Shown here one piece after another: positions 7,262 to 16,241 of a stretch of DNA of 38,692 nt. The first letter of the stretch is position 1; each line of letters opens with the position of its first letter. The notes under the pieces were generated by a model that was not told the DNA's origin, ran no database searches, and was given only the letters and a program-made list of their open reading frames with translations. This DNA is from Thermoleophilaceae bacterium (GTDB lineage Bacteria; Actinomycetota; Thermoleophilia; Solirubrobacterales; Thermoleophilaceae), in contig JACVRW010000019.1 in assembly GCA_014534235.1 (NCBI GenBank), forward strand, positions 1 through 38,692. The letters are read 5' to 3'. Made by a program: the position numbers and the translations under genes.

Positions 7262-8329
7262 ATGGTGAACATGGCCGTGACGGACGTCACTTCTCGCCCC
7301 GAGGTGGCCGCCCTCGTCGCCCGCGGAGAGGAGCGGGGATGCCTGAACCTCTCCGAGCTCGACGACATGGTGCAGGCGCTCGAGCTCGGCGACGCCGACA
7401 TGGATGCGCTCGAGGCGCACCTGGAGGCCCAGGGCATCGACCTAACCGACGATTGCGGGCGATCCGGGGTCGAGCCCACGAGCTTCCGGAACGGGGAGCT
7501 CGCGGCCGCCACCACGGACGCGCTGCAGCTGTTCCTGAACGAGATCCGCCGCTACCCGCTGCTGACCGCGGCGGAGGAGGTCGAGCTGGCCAAGCGCATC
7601 GAGCAGGGCGACCTCGAGGCCAAGGAGCGCATGATCAACTCGAACCTGCGCCTCGTGGTCTCGATCGCGAAGAAGTACCAGGGGCAGGAGCTGTCGCTGC
7701 TCGACCTGATCCAGGAGGGCATCTTCGGGCTGATCCGCGCTGCGGAGAAGTTCGACTGGCGAAGGGGCTACAAGTTCTCGACCTACGCGACGTTCTGGAT
7801 CCGGCAGGCGATACAGCGCGGCCTCGCGAACAAGGCGCGCACGATCCGGATCCCGGTCCACATCGGCCAGCGGGAGCGCAAGATCGCCCGGGCCGAGCGC
7901 GAGCTTCAGGCGAGGCTCGGGCGGGACCCTCGCGACGACGAGATCGCCGCCGCGGCCGAGCTGCCGCTCGCGCAGGTGGAGGAGGTGCGGGACGCGGCGC
8001 GAACCGTCACGAGCCTGGACCGGCCGGTTGGTGAGGAGGGCGAGACGGCGCTCGGCGAGCTGCTCGAGGGCGACGCACCGCCGGTGGAGGAGGAGGTGGA
8101 GCTGAGCCTCAGCGAGCAGCTCTTGCGTCGCACGATCGAGGAGCTGCCCGAGCCGGAGCGCAACGTGATCAGGCTGCGCTACGGGATCAACGGCGATGAC
8201 CCCCAGCCGCTCCGGGAGACGGGTCGCCGGCTCGGCCTGTCGGCCGAGCGTGTCAGGCAGCTCGAGTCGAAGGCGCTCAAGCGGCTGGCGACGCGGCGCG
8301 AGATCGAGGGCCTCCGGGAGGTGGCGTAG
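7262..8329 (+). CDS. RpoD/SigA-like (group 1/2) sigma-70 factor, short form
   Basis: A 355-residue sigma-70 protein of the primary-sigma class. It has a short N-terminal acidic segment resembling region 1.1 (residues 10-60), region 1.2 with [17 protein letters not shown], region 2 including [15 protein letters not shown] and [17 protein letters not shown], region 3 ([15 protein letters not shown]) and region 4 ([14 protein letters not shown] ... [17 protein letters not shown]). These match primary or primary-like sigmas closely, but the company of a SigB-type gene and small stress-type genes suggests a group 2, non-essential role. The start ATG follows the upstream TAG by one base, and its stop overlaps the next start by one base. 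Confidence 0.9.
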   Translation: MVNMAVTDVTSRPEVAALVARGEERGCLNLSELDDMVQALELGDADMDALEAHLEAQGIDLTDDCGRSGVEPTSFRNGELAAATTDALQLFLNEIRRYPLLTAAEEVELAKRIEQGDLEAKERMINSNLRLVVSIAKKYQGQELSLLDLIQEGIFGLIRAAEKFDWRRGYKFSTYATFWIRQAIQRGLANKARTIRIPVHIGQRERKIARAERELQARLGRDPRDDEIAAAAELPLAQVEEVRDAARTVTSLDRPVGEEGETALGELLEGDAPPVEEEVELSLSEQLLRRTIEELPEPERNVIRLRYGINGDDPQPLRETGRRLGLSAERVRQLESKALKRLATRREIEGLREVA

Positions 8330-8739
8330 TGGGCAGGCGAATCCTCGCCCTGGTCTCCGAGCCGGTGTCGGGCGAGGCGCTCGAGAAGGCCGTCGGCCCG
8401 GACCAGGCCCAGGCGGCCGAGGTGCTCGTGGTGGCGCCCGCGCTCATCACCCGCAAGCACTTCGTCTTCTCGGACCCGGACCCGGCGATCGAGCGCGCCG
8501 AGGAGGTTCAGGAGGAGACCGTGGAGCGCATGGTCGAGCAGGGGGTGGACGCGGCCGGCGACACCGGCGAATCGGATCCCCTCCAGGCGATCGAGGACGC
8601 GCTGCAGACCTTCGAGGCCGACGAGATCGTGCTCTTCACCCACGCCGAGGGCAAGCGCAACTGGCTCGAGGAGGGCGTCGTCGAGGAGGCGAAGGCACGG
8701 TTCGACCGCCCGGTCCGCCACCTGGTCGTCGAGGCATGA
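8329..8739 (+). CDS. small soluble protein of unknown function, UspA-like fold suspected
   Basis: A 136-residue soluble acidic protein. It opens with a beta strand (RRILALVSEPV), has a central charged region and closes with two strands (EIVLFTHAEG and VRHLVVEA), an alternating order that resembles universal-stress or Rossmann-like folds. I see no ATP-binding G-x2-G-x9-G signature of UspA, so the assignment is only structural suspicion. Its GTG shares one base with the stop of the RpoD-like sigma gene and its TGA overlaps the next ATG (ATGA), which places it firmly in the sigma operon. Confidence 0.65.
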   Translation: MGRRILALVSEPVSGEALEKAVGPDQAQAAEVLVVAPALITRKHFVFSDPDPAIERAEEVQEETVERMVEQGVDAAGDTGESDPLQAIEDALQTFEADEIVLFTHAEGKRNWLEEGVVEEAKARFDRPVRHLVVEA

Positions 8740-9092
8740 GCAGGGGGGTTGAAACAGCGTCGGGCGAGCAGGTCGCCGCCGTCTCGAACGCCATCGTCAG
8801 GATCCTCAGCGAGTGCTACGGCCGCGGCCCGACCAAGGCGAAGACGTACGTCTTCGACAACTACGTCGTGTGCGTCCTCGAGGACTTCCTGACGACGGTC
8901 GAGCGCACGCTGGTCGAGTACGGGCGGGAGGAGCTCGTGCGCACCGTCCGCCTGACCTTCCAGGAGGCGGTGGCGGATCGCTTCACCTCCGCGGTCGCCG
9001 AGATCATGGGCCGCGAGATCGTCGCGTACCACAGCCAGGTCACCTTCGACCCGCCGATGGGCTTCGAGATCTTCGTCCTCAAGGACGAGTAG
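8736..9092 (+). CDS. DUF2294 family protein
   Basis: A 118-residue protein matching the DUF2294 family, also named after a Na-translocating decarboxylase domain. The recognisable parts are GRGPTKAKTYVFDNYVVC near residues 31-48, a helix around EDFLTTVERTLVEYG, and the closing strand pair YHSQVTFDPPMGFEIFVL. The biochemical role of the family is not settled, and I do not assign one. It is the last gene of the sigma operon (four-base ATGA overlap with the gene before), which suggests a general-stress function. A hairpin follows at 9120-9136. Confidence 0.8.
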   Translation: MSRGVETASGEQVAAVSNAIVRILSECYGRGPTKAKTYVFDNYVVCVLEDFLTTVERTLVEYGREELVRTVRLTFQEAVADRFTSAVAEIMGREIVAYHSQVTFDPPMGFEIFVLKDE

Positions 9093-9119
9093 CCGGGTCG
9101 GCCGTCGCCGCTCGGCGTC

Positions 9120-9136
9120 CCCGGCGGTCCGCCGGG
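9120..9136. terminator. GC hairpin between convergent genes
   Basis: CCCGGC-GGTCC-GCCGGG, a 6-bp stem that can extend to 8 bp with a 1-nt loop. It lies in the 71-bp gap between the convergent DUF2294 and amidohydrolase genes. No T-run follows on either strand, so it would act only as a weak or factor-aided bidirectional terminator. Confidence 0.3.
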
Positions 9137-9163
9137 CGGCTCCGGCGACCCTTGCGCCGGAAG

Positions 9164-10339
9164 CTACCCGGGGGGGTCGCCGCGAAACCGCTCCGCCGCG
9201 TCGGTATCCACGGGAGCCGAGGGCAGTGGGACGTCGGGCGTACGGGCGAGCGCCGCCCCCGCCACGATCAGCTGCACTCCGCGCGTGATGCGTGGGGGGC
9301 GTCCGGGCTCCGCGCCCCTCGGCAGACGGGACTGCTGCTCGATCAGCGCCAGGATCATCCCGCAGACCGGAGCCTGCGGCGCATCGTCTCCCACCTCGCA
9401 GGCGAGCGCCGCCAGCGCGAGCGTCTCGCGCGCGTCGAGGCCGCCCAGCATCTGGCCGATGGCGTTCGATAGGTACGTGTGGACCCGCTCGAGCAGCGGA
9501 TCGCGCGAGATGCGGTCGGGGCCCGTCGCCGGCCCCAGGTCGAGGGGCGTGTCGCGCGCGAGCAGCCGGGCCGCCTGGGCCCCGAGCACCGCTTGCACCT
9601 GCTCGGTGTCGAGCCCCAGCTGGAGGGCGTGCCGCATCGCCGTCGTCGCGCCGTAGGCGGGCGTCCCGTACGGCGCGTCGCTCGCCATCAGGATCTGGCC
9701 CGGTGGGACGAGCGCAAACAGCGCCTGCAGGTCGCTCGGCGACCACCATGCGGTGTCGAAGAAGAGGTTGTGGTGCTCCCTGGCCGCGCGCCAGATCCAA
9801 GCGAGGTCCGAGATGCCGGCGTGCGCGAGGATCAGCCGCATCCCGGGGTAGCGCCCGCAGGCGTCCACCGCGTCGCGACCGAGGGCCGGGATGCCGCGGC
9901 CGGCGTGGCAGAGGATGGGGAGCCGGTGCTTGTCGGCGAGGGCGAACACGTCCCGGAGGCGCGGGTGGTCGAGCGTGAACCTCTCGGCCCGCGGGTGCAG
10001 CTTGATACCGCGGGCTCCCGCCTCGAGGCACCGCCTGGCCTCGGCGACCGGCTGGTCGTGCGGATCCAGGCGGCAGAACGGGAACAGCCGCCCCTGGGAC
10101 GCCTCCGCCTCCCCCAGGATCATGTCGTTCGCGGCGGGATATCCGCCCGGCTCCTGCATGGGGAAGACGATCGCCCGGCCGTCGATGCGCTCGAGCGCCT
10201 CGACCAGCTCCTGCCTCGTGCAGCGGTAGCCGTCGGGATCGTTCGACCCGATGTGCGTGTGCGCGTCGAGCGGCTCGACCCCAGGGACCTCCTCGCGCAG
10301 GCGCTCGAGCCACGGGAGGATGCCGCTGTCGGAGAGCAC
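9164..10339 (-). CDS. amidohydrolase family 2 metal-dependent hydrolase
   Basis: A 391-residue TIM-barrel hydrolase or decarboxylase of the amidohydrolase-2 (ACMSD-like) group. The N-terminal metal motif is DAHTHIG (25-31), the second-strand motif is GIKLHPRAERF, further histidines lie in ILCHAGRG and ILAHAGISDL, and the catalytic Asp is in LMASDAPYGTP. The barrel ends near residue 270; about 120 residues follow that look helical and then low-complexity (ending in a proline-rich tail), an unusual extension. The substrate is unknown. It lies 25 bp downstream of the OB-HD nuclease gene on the same strand, so the two may form an operon. A GTG start at 10339 is used; TAGGCT sits 10 nt before it. 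Confidence 0.8.
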   Translation of the reverse strand: MLSDSGILPWLERLREEVPGVEPLDAHTHIGSNDPDGYRCTRQELVEALERIDGRAIVFPMQEPGGYPAANDMILGEAEASQGRLFPFCRLDPHDQPVAEARRCLEAGARGIKLHPRAERFTLDHPRLRDVFALADKHRLPILCHAGRGIPALGRDAVDACGRYPGMRLILAHAGISDLAWIWRAAREHHNLFFDTAWWSPSDLQALFALVPPGQILMASDAPYGTPAYGATTAMRHALQLGLDTEQVQAVLGAQAARLLARDTPLDLGPATGPDRISRDPLLERVHTYLSNAIGQMLGGLDARETLALAALACEVGDDAPQAPVCGMILALIEQQSRLPRGAEPGRPPRITRGVQLIVAGAALARTPDVPLPSAPVDTDAAERFRGDPPG

Positions 10340-10364
10340 GGCGGGTGAGCCTAACGGCCCGGGA

Positions 10365-11252
10365 CTAACCCAACCCGTGCTCGAGCGCGCCCTTGACGGC
10401 CGCGTCCAGGGCGTTCAGCCGGTAAAGCGCCAGCGCCTCGACGGAGCGGAACCGCTTTCCGGGCAACGCGTCGGGCCCGTGGTGTCCGAGGACGCAGTGC
10501 GACACGGCGTGGAGCTTCTCGCCCGGGAAGCCGTCCAGGGCGCGCGCTCGCTCGGAGACGAGCTGCTGGCCGATCGCCACGTGCCCCACGAGCGCGCCGG
10601 CCTCGCTGAGCGAAATCTCCGCCCCTAGCTCGAACTCGCGGGTCTTGCCGGCGTCGTGCAGGATCGCGGCCGCGAGCAGCACGTTGGGGTTCACGCGGGG
10701 ATGGAGCGAGCACGCCTCGAGGGCCATCGTGGCCACCGCGACGGTGTGCTCGAGCAGGCCCCCGAGGTAGGCGTGGTGCCCCGAGCGCGTGCAGGGCGCG
10801 CGCCGGAAGTCGGCGCGAAACCCCGCGTCGTGGAGGAAGCAGTCGAGCAGAGCGCGGAGGTCCGGGTCGTACACCTCGCCGGCCAGGTGCTCCAGGAAAC
10901 CGTCGAGCTCGTCGAGATCGCGGTAGGCGACCGGGAGAAACGCCGAGGGGTCGACGCCGCCCGGCTCGGCCCGGCGGATCGCTCGCAGGTCCACCTGGAG
11001 CTCGTCCCGGAAGCGCTCCACGCGGCCGGCCGCCCAGACCAGGTCGCCGCGCTCGAACTGCCCGGCGAGGAAGTCCGCGTCCCGGAACGCGCGCGCCTGG
11101 ATCGCGCCCGTGCGGTCGCGCAGCTCGACGGCGAGGTACGGGGCGCCGCTCCTGGCGGTCAGGCGATCCTTGCGGCTGCAGGCGAAGACGCCCTCGACGT
11201 CGGCGCCCGCGCGCAGCTCCGCGATCGTGGTCTGCCCGGCGAGAGTGGCCAC
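10365..11252 (-). CDS. OB-fold plus HD-domain 3'-5' exonuclease, YhaM-like
   Basis: A 295-residue protein with an N-terminal OB-fold (about residues 8-95, including AYLAVELRDRTGAIQARAF split across the track of strands) and a C-terminal HD phosphohydrolase domain. The HD metal ligands are seen in GHHAYLGGLLEH, the diagnostic HD in AAILHDAGK, histidine in VGHVAIG and the last Asp in LYRLNALDAAV. This order matches YhaM-type 3'-5' exoribonucleases. The open frame runs to 11477, but residues before GTG 11252 are antisense to the PAC2 gene; the family begins right before the OB-fold, so 11252 is chosen. CACGAT lies 7 nt upstream, a leaderless-type arrangement. Confidence 0.83.
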   Translation of the reverse strand: MATLAGQTTIAELRAGADVEGVFACSRKDRLTARSGAPYLAVELRDRTGAIQARAFRDADFLAGQFERGDLVWAAGRVERFRDELQVDLRAIRRAEPGGVDPSAFLPVAYRDLDELDGFLEHLAGEVYDPDLRALLDCFLHDAGFRADFRRAPCTRSGHHAYLGGLLEHTVAVATMALEACSLHPRVNPNVLLAAAILHDAGKTREFELGAEISLSEAGALVGHVAIGQQLVSERARALDGFPGEKLHAVSHCVLGHHGPDALPGKRFRSVEALALYRLNALDAAVKGALEHGLG

Positions 11253-11328
11253 GCGCCGAATCGTGACCGCGCGGCCGGACGGCCCAGGCCCGCGGTGCTG
11301 CTCCGGTGCGTCGGGTACGGTGAGAGCG

Positions 11329-12222
11329 ATGAGCGATGTGATCTGGTCGGAGCGACCGAAGTTGCGTGACCCGGTAATGGTCTGCGCGTTCAAGGGCTGG
11401 AACGACGCCGGCGAGGCGGCGAGCGCCGCGGTCTCGTTCATTCGCGAGTCCTTCGAGGCGGCCGACGTGGCCAGCATCGACCCCGAGGAGTACTACGACT
11501 TCACGGCGGTCCGGCCGACGGTCCGCCTCACCGAGGGCTTCACGCGGGAGATCGACTGGCCCGCGAACACCATCTCCGCCGCCACGGTGCCCGGCGCGGA
11601 GGGTGATCTAGTTTTGCTGCAGGGCACGGAGCCGTCGCTGCACTGGCGCCGCTTCACCGAGAACGTGGTCGCTACCGCGCGCGAGCTCGGCGTGCGCATG
11701 GTCATCACGCTCGGCGCGCTCCTGGCGGACGTGCCGCATAGCCGGCCGGTTGCGATCAGCGGGTTCGCATCGGATCAGTCGATGGTCGAGCGGCTCGGCT
11801 TCGAGCGGACGCGCTACGAGGGGCCGACCGGCATCGTCGGCGTGCTCCAGCATGGTTTCGCCGCGGCGGGTCTGCGGTCGGCGAGCCTGTGGGCGTCGGT
11901 GCCGCACTACGTGGCGGCGTCCCCGAACCCGAAAGTCGCGCTGGCGCTGGTGCGGGCGTTCGAGGGGACCGCCGGCCTCGCGGTCGACGCCGGCGAGCTC
12001 GAGTCAGCCGCCGAGGACTACGAGCGCCAGGTCAGCGCGGCCGTCGCCAGCGACCCGGAGGTCAAGGCGTTCGTGGAGCGCCTCGAGAGCGCGATGGACG
12101 AGGTCCAGGCCGAGAACCAGCCGTCCGAGGAGAACCTGCCCTCGGCCGACACGATCGCCCGCGACTTCCAGCGCTTCCTGCGCCAGCGCGGCCCGGACGG
12201 GCCGGGCCGGGAGTCGTCGTAG
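11329..12222 (+). CDS. PAC2 family protein
   Basis: A 297-residue PAC2 (proteasome-assembly-chaperone 2 fold) protein, common in actinobacteria. Early signatures are FKGWNDAGEAAS (22-33) and the acidic DPEEYYDFTAVRPTV; later come LLQGTEPSLHWRRF, ITLGALLADVPHSRP and SLWASVPHYVAASPNP. The fold resembles purine-nucleoside-phosphorylase-like domains; no chemistry is established for bacterial members. The C-terminal third is helical and charged. The open frame starts further upstream, but ATG 11329 fits the family start and lies 7 nt after TACGGT (11316-11321). It converges on the helicase-nuclease gene with a 9-bp gap. Confidence 0.88.
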   Translation: MSDVIWSERPKLRDPVMVCAFKGWNDAGEAASAAVSFIRESFEAADVASIDPEEYYDFTAVRPTVRLTEGFTREIDWPANTISAATVPGAEGDLVLLQGTEPSLHWRRFTENVVATARELGVRMVITLGALLADVPHSRPVAISGFASDQSMVERLGFERTRYEGPTGIVGVLQHGFAAAGLRSASLWASVPHYVAASPNPKVALALVRAFEGTAGLAVDAGELESAAEDYERQVSAAVASDPEVKAFVERLESAMDEVQAENQPSEENLPSADTIARDFQRFLRQRGPDGPGRESS

Positions 12223-12231
12223 GACCGCCGC

Positions 12232-15200
12232 CTACTTCTCGGCCGCCGGGCAGATTATCCGGTAGTCGCAGAGGCGGCACACGTCCGGCGACGGCCTCGG
12301 CTCGAAGTCCTGCCTGAGGATGCCGCCGGCGATCTCGATTACGGTCGTCTTCACCCGCTCGAGCTCCTCCTCGGAGTGAGTCACCGGCACCTTGTCGCCC
12401 GTCAGCACGTACAGGTAGCTCTGGGCCGAGGTCTCGAGCCGCCACGACTCCCGCGCTCCCATCTGGTACAGCGAAAGCTGCACGTCCTCCCGCAGCTCGT
12501 CCGCCGTCTTCGGCTTGCCGGTCTTGTAGTCGATCAGTTCGTAGGTGCCGTCCGGGCGACGGTCGACGCGGTCCACGCGCCCGCGCAACAGGTGCGGCCC
12601 GAGCCGGAACGCGAAGCTGCGCTCGAACCAGACAGGCTCGGCGTCCGACTCCCGGTCCTGGCGCCAGTAGCGCTGAAGGGCCTCGAGCGCGCGCTCGTGG
12701 AACTGCCTCTCGTCGTCCGAGTCGCCGAACCCCGAGCGCCGCCAGGAGGCCTCGAACAGCTCGAGAAGGGTGGAGAGCGATCCGCCTCCGCTCGAGTGAA
12801 AGCGCTCGAGCGCCTGGTGCAGAACGATCCCGAACCGCTGGTGGATCGTAGGCTCCTGCGGGATGCGGAAGACCCGCGCGAACTTGTACTTGAGCGGGCA
12901 GATCCGGTACGTGTCGAGGTCGGACGCGGACAACATGAGGCCGCGTCCACGGCGCGGGATAAAGGGGTCGAGCGAGGGCTCCGAGCCGTTCTGTGCCGCG
13001 CTCGGCCGGCGCAGCGGATCGCGGCGCGTGTCGAGCAGCCAGCTGTCGAGCGCCGACCGCTCGAGGATCTCCCGCTGCTCGGGCGTCGCGCATTGCAGCA
13101 GGATCTCGTTGACCGCGGGCAGGGCGGCCTCGAGCGTCTGACCCTCCTTGGAGCGCTCGATCAGCGCCGCCACTTTGATCAGCTCGAGGTAGCGCGACAC
13201 CGCCTGGTCCACGTCGAGGTAGGTGTCGAGGCGCATTTCCCCGAGGCGACCGCCCACCTGGGCGACCGTGTCGAGCAGCTCGTCGCGCATGATCCGGAAC
13301 GTGGAGTGGAGGCCCTCGGCCGGGCCGAAGAGCTCTTCCTCAAAGACCTCCTCCTCGACGTCGACCGCCGCCCGGGCGTCCTCGTAGAACGGGGAGGGCC
13401 GGGAGGTCGCGCCGGCCAGGTCGGCCTCGGCCCACGCGAGCACGAGCCCCTTCCGCGCGCGGGTCATCGCGACGTGCAGGAGGCGACGCATCTCGGCCTC
13501 GTGGGCGTCGCGCGCGCCGGCGGAGGGCAGCCGCTCCTTCAGCAGCTCGTCCGGGACCCCGTCCGCCTGCGCGCGGAACGGCCCCGGCAGACGCGCCGCC
13601 GACAGACCTAGCACGAAGACGTGGTCGAACTCGAGCCCCTTGGCGGCGCGCATGGTCATCACCTCCACCGCGGGCGCCGAGGGGGTGCCCACGGCCTCGT
13701 CCTCGCGGAGTCCGGACTCGGCCACGGCCGCGAGGTAGCGGGTGAAGTCGCGGGCGGTGGCGTGGGGCTCGCGTCCCATGTAGGCGGTTGCCAGCTCGGA
13801 CAGCTTGGCGATGTTGCGGAGCCGCTCGACCGTGTCGGCGTGAGTCGCGAACACCTGCTGGCGGCGGAGGCCGATGCGCTCGATCAGGCGCAAGACGAAG
13901 GCGTCGGGCCGGCGGTCCTCGAAGGCGGCGGACGCCGAGCGGTAAAGACGTAGGAACGTCCGCGCGCGGTCGCGGCCCTCCTCCGAGAGCTGAGGTCCCT
14001 CGAGCGCCGCGGCCACTGCCGACGGCATGTCGAGCTTGCGCCTTCGCGCCAGCTGGGTGAGGCGGGCGACGTCGACGGAGCGCAGCTCGATCGGCGGCCG
14101 GCTGAGCGCGCGCACGACGGCGCCCGAGTCGTTCGGATCGGCCAGGGCCCGCAGCCACGCGAGCACGTCCCGCACCTCGGCGCGCTGGAAATACGCGGCC
14201 GCGCCACAGGTGCGAAACGGCACGGCCCGCTCCTCGAGCGCCGAGCCCACCACGGAGCTCTCCGCCTTCACCGAGCGGACCAGGACGCAGATCTCGTCGG
14301 GCGCGACCCCCGCATCGATCAGCCGCTCGGCCTCCGCGGCCACCGCCTGGACTTGGGCGCGCTCGGAACGGCAGCGCCAGAAGCGCACGCGGCCGCCGCT
14401 CGCCCCGGTGAGCCGCTTGGGGATCCGCTCGGGGGACGGCGCCACCACCGCCTGGGCCGCCTGCAGGATCCGGCGCCCGCTTCGGTAGTTGCGCTCGAGG
14501 CGGATCACCTCGGCGTCGGGGAACTCGCGCTGGAACTCGACGAGGTTCTTCTGCGAGGCGCCGCGGAAGCGATAGATGGCCTGATCGTCGTCGCCGACCA
14601 CTGTCGCGTTGCCGTGGTCGGCGACCAGGAGCCGCAGGAGCATTCCGTGGGCGAAGTTCGTCTCCTGGTACTCGTCCACCAGCACGTGCTGGAATCGCTG
14701 CGCCACTCGCTCGCGCACGTGCGGACGTTGGTGCAGGAGGCGGAAGGCGCGAATGATCAGGTCGCCGAAGTCGAGCGCCCCGCGCTCGGCGAGGAGCCTG
14801 TCGTGATCCGCGTAGATGCGGGCGAACTCGAGCTCCCGCTCCGCCCGCGCCCGCGCGGCGTCGCCGGTGGCACCGGCGGCGAGCCGCTCGGCATGGCGGC
14901 GGAACTCGTCCGCGGAGACCATCTCCTCCTTCAGCCGATCGATGCGCGACACGAAGCTCGCGAGGAGCGGGGCCGGGTTGCCACGGGTCTCGTGGTGACG
15001 CAGCGTGAGGTCGTCGAGCCGCTCGAGCAGCAGCGCTAGGCGGTCCGCCGGCGTGACCGGCGAGAGGAACGGGTCAACGCCCGCCTCGAGCGCCTCGTCC
15101 TGGAGGAGTCTCGTGGAGAACGAATGGAACGTCGCCACGTGCAGCTCCTCGAAGGGGTTCTCGAGCCGCTCCTCGAGGCACTCGCGCATCTCGGATGCGG

Positions 15201-15387
15201 CGTGGGAGGAGAAGGTGATGGCAAGCACTGCGTCCGCCGGGATCCCGTGCTCCACGAGCCAAGCGAAGCGGCGGGTGAGCACGCGGGTCTTGCCGGTCCC
15301 CGCTCCCCCCACCACGAGGAGCGGACCGCCTGGGTGCGCGACGGCGGCCCGCTGCGCGCGGTTTAGGCCGTCGAGTGCTCCGGGCAT
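12232..15387 (-). CDS. UvrD/PcrA-type helicase fused to a Fe-S RecB-family nuclease, AdnB-like
   Basis: A 1051-residue fusion for DNA break or gap processing. The SF1A helicase has Walker A GGAGTGKTRVL (near 27-37), ITFSSHAASEM, DEYQETN (near 235), GDDDQAIYRFRGA, TMRAAKGLEFDHVF and HVAMTRARKG. The C-terminal PD-(D/E)XK domain has histidine in FGIVLHQALE and the catalytic IDYKTGK (near 954). Four cysteines, one in YRICPLKYKF (near 829) and three in CRLCDYRIIC near the end, form the AddB/AdnB-type 4Fe-4S site. Length fits the AdnA/AdnB subunits of mycobacterial end-resection enzymes, but no second subunit lies beside it, so it may act alone or with a distant partner. ATG 15387 follows TATCCT at 8 nt. 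Confidence 0.9.
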   Translation of the reverse strand: MPGALDGLNRAQRAAVAHPGGPLLVVGGAGTGKTRVLTRRFAWLVEHGIPADAVLAITFSSHAASEMRECLEERLENPFEELHVATFHSFSTRLLQDEALEAGVDPFLSPVTPADRLALLLERLDDLTLRHHETRGNPAPLLASFVSRIDRLKEEMVSADEFRRHAERLAAGATGDAARARAERELEFARIYADHDRLLAERGALDFGDLIIRAFRLLHQRPHVRERVAQRFQHVLVDEYQETNFAHGMLLRLLVADHGNATVVGDDDQAIYRFRGASQKNLVEFQREFPDAEVIRLERNYRSGRRILQAAQAVVAPSPERIPKRLTGASGGRVRFWRCRSERAQVQAVAAEAERLIDAGVAPDEICVLVRSVKAESSVVGSALEERAVPFRTCGAAAYFQRAEVRDVLAWLRALADPNDSGAVVRALSRPPIELRSVDVARLTQLARRRKLDMPSAVAAALEGPQLSEEGRDRARTFLRLYRSASAAFEDRRPDAFVLRLIERIGLRRQQVFATHADTVERLRNIAKLSELATAYMGREPHATARDFTRYLAAVAESGLREDEAVGTPSAPAVEVMTMRAAKGLEFDHVFVLGLSAARLPGPFRAQADGVPDELLKERLPSAGARDAHEAEMRRLLHVAMTRARKGLVLAWAEADLAGATSRPSPFYEDARAAVDVEEEVFEEELFGPAEGLHSTFRIMRDELLDTVAQVGGRLGEMRLDTYLDVDQAVSRYLELIKVAALIERSKEGQTLEAALPAVNEILLQCATPEQREILERSALDSWLLDTRRDPLRRPSAAQNGSEPSLDPFIPRRGRGLMLSASDLDTYRICPLKYKFARVFRIPQEPTIHQRFGIVLHQALERFHSSGGGSLSTLLELFEASWRRSGFGDSDDERQFHERALEALQRYWRQDRESDAEPVWFERSFAFRLGPHLLRGRVDRVDRRPDGTYELIDYKTGKPKTADELREDVQLSLYQMGARESWRLETSAQSYLYVLTGDKVPVTHSEEELERVKTTVIEIAGGILRQDFEPRPSPDVCRLCDYRIICPAAEK

Positions 15388-15394
15388 TCCGGCC

Positions 15395-15401
15395 TAGGAT
15401 A
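15395..15401. promoter_or_regulatory. overlapping divergent -10 elements, helicase-nuclease/IMPase
   Basis: Plus-strand TAGGAT (15395-15400) is 10 nt before the IMPase ATG. Minus-strand TATCCT (complement of 15396-15401) is 8 nt before the helicase ATG. The hexamers overlap by five bases in a 23-bp gap, the third such case in the window. Confidence 0.45.
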
Positions 15402-15410
15402 CGCCGCTCC

Positions 15411-16202
15411 ATGGCCCTTCCCGACATCGACTGGCTGGCGCTCTGCCGCCGGGCCGCGCGCTCGGCACGCGAGGCTGTGGGGCGCTTCCAGACGACCGCC
15501 GAGCGGGCGGTCGAGACCGGCCGCGGCGAGGGAGGGGACACCTCGCTCGTGATCGATCGCGCGGCCGAGGAGGCGATTGTCGCGGAGATCGAGGCGCTCG
15601 GGGCGCCGCTGACGGTCATCACCGAAGAGCGCGGCGAGCTCCCCATTTCCGGCGGCGGTCCGGTCCGCATGGTTGTCGACCCAATCGATGGCACACTCAA
15701 CGCGAAGCGCGGCCTCCCGTCGGCGTGCGTGTCGATCGCCGTGGCCTCGGGCCCGCTGATGGACGACGTCGAGGTCGGGTATGTGGCCGAGATCGATCGC
15801 CCGCGCGAGTGGTGGGCTAAGCGGGGCGAGGGCGCCTGGTGCGACGGACGCGCGCTTCCGCGGCTCCGGCCTGGTCCGCTGGAGGCGCTCGGGCTGGAGA
15901 CGGCCCGTCCCCGACTCGTGGCGGGCGCCGCTGAGGCACTCGTCGCCGTCGAGGCGCGGCGGCTGCGCATCCTCGGATCGGTGGCGGTGAGCCTGTGCAT
16001 GGTGGCCGCGGGAAGGCTCGACGCGATGGTGACCCTGCGAGAGATCCGCTCGGTCGACGTCGCGGCGGGACAGCTCATGGTCCGGGAAGTCGGGGGCTCG
16101 GTGTCGCTTCCGGCGGGGACCGGACTCGACCTCGGAATGCGCTCGCCCGTCGTGGCCGCCCGCGATGAGGAGACCCTCGCCCGGCTCGAGGAGGTCTTTT
16201 AA
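15411..16202 (+). CDS. inositol monophosphatase family protein
   Basis: A 263-residue Mg-dependent, Li-sensitive-type sugar phosphatase fold. Members hydrolyse inositol phosphates, fructose-1,6-bisphosphate, histidinol phosphate or PAP; the exact substrate cannot be read here. Metal ligands are in ITEERGEL (Glu) and VVDPIDGTLNAKRG (DPIDGT, near 87-92), and the distal aspartate lies in SVDVAAGQLMV, where the usual WDxAAG tryptophan is replaced by valine. The open frame starts at 15375, but ATG 15411 precedes the helical start of the fold. It leads a plus-strand series with topoisomerase IB 39 bp downstream. Confidence 0.85.
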   Translation: MALPDIDWLALCRRAARSAREAVGRFQTTAERAVETGRGEGGDTSLVIDRAAEEAIVAEIEALGAPLTVITEERGELPISGGGPVRMVVDPIDGTLNAKRGLPSACVSIAVASGPLMDDVEVGYVAEIDRPREWWAKRGEGAWCDGRALPRLRPGPLEALGLETARPRLVAGAAEALVAVEARRLRILGSVAVSLCMVAAGRLDAMVTLREIRSVDVAAGQLMVREVGGSVSLPAGTGLDLGMRSPVVAARDEETLARLEEVF

Positions 16203-16241
16203 GAGGATTGCTCGCGGGTCCTTGCGGGCAAAAGCCGCTCC

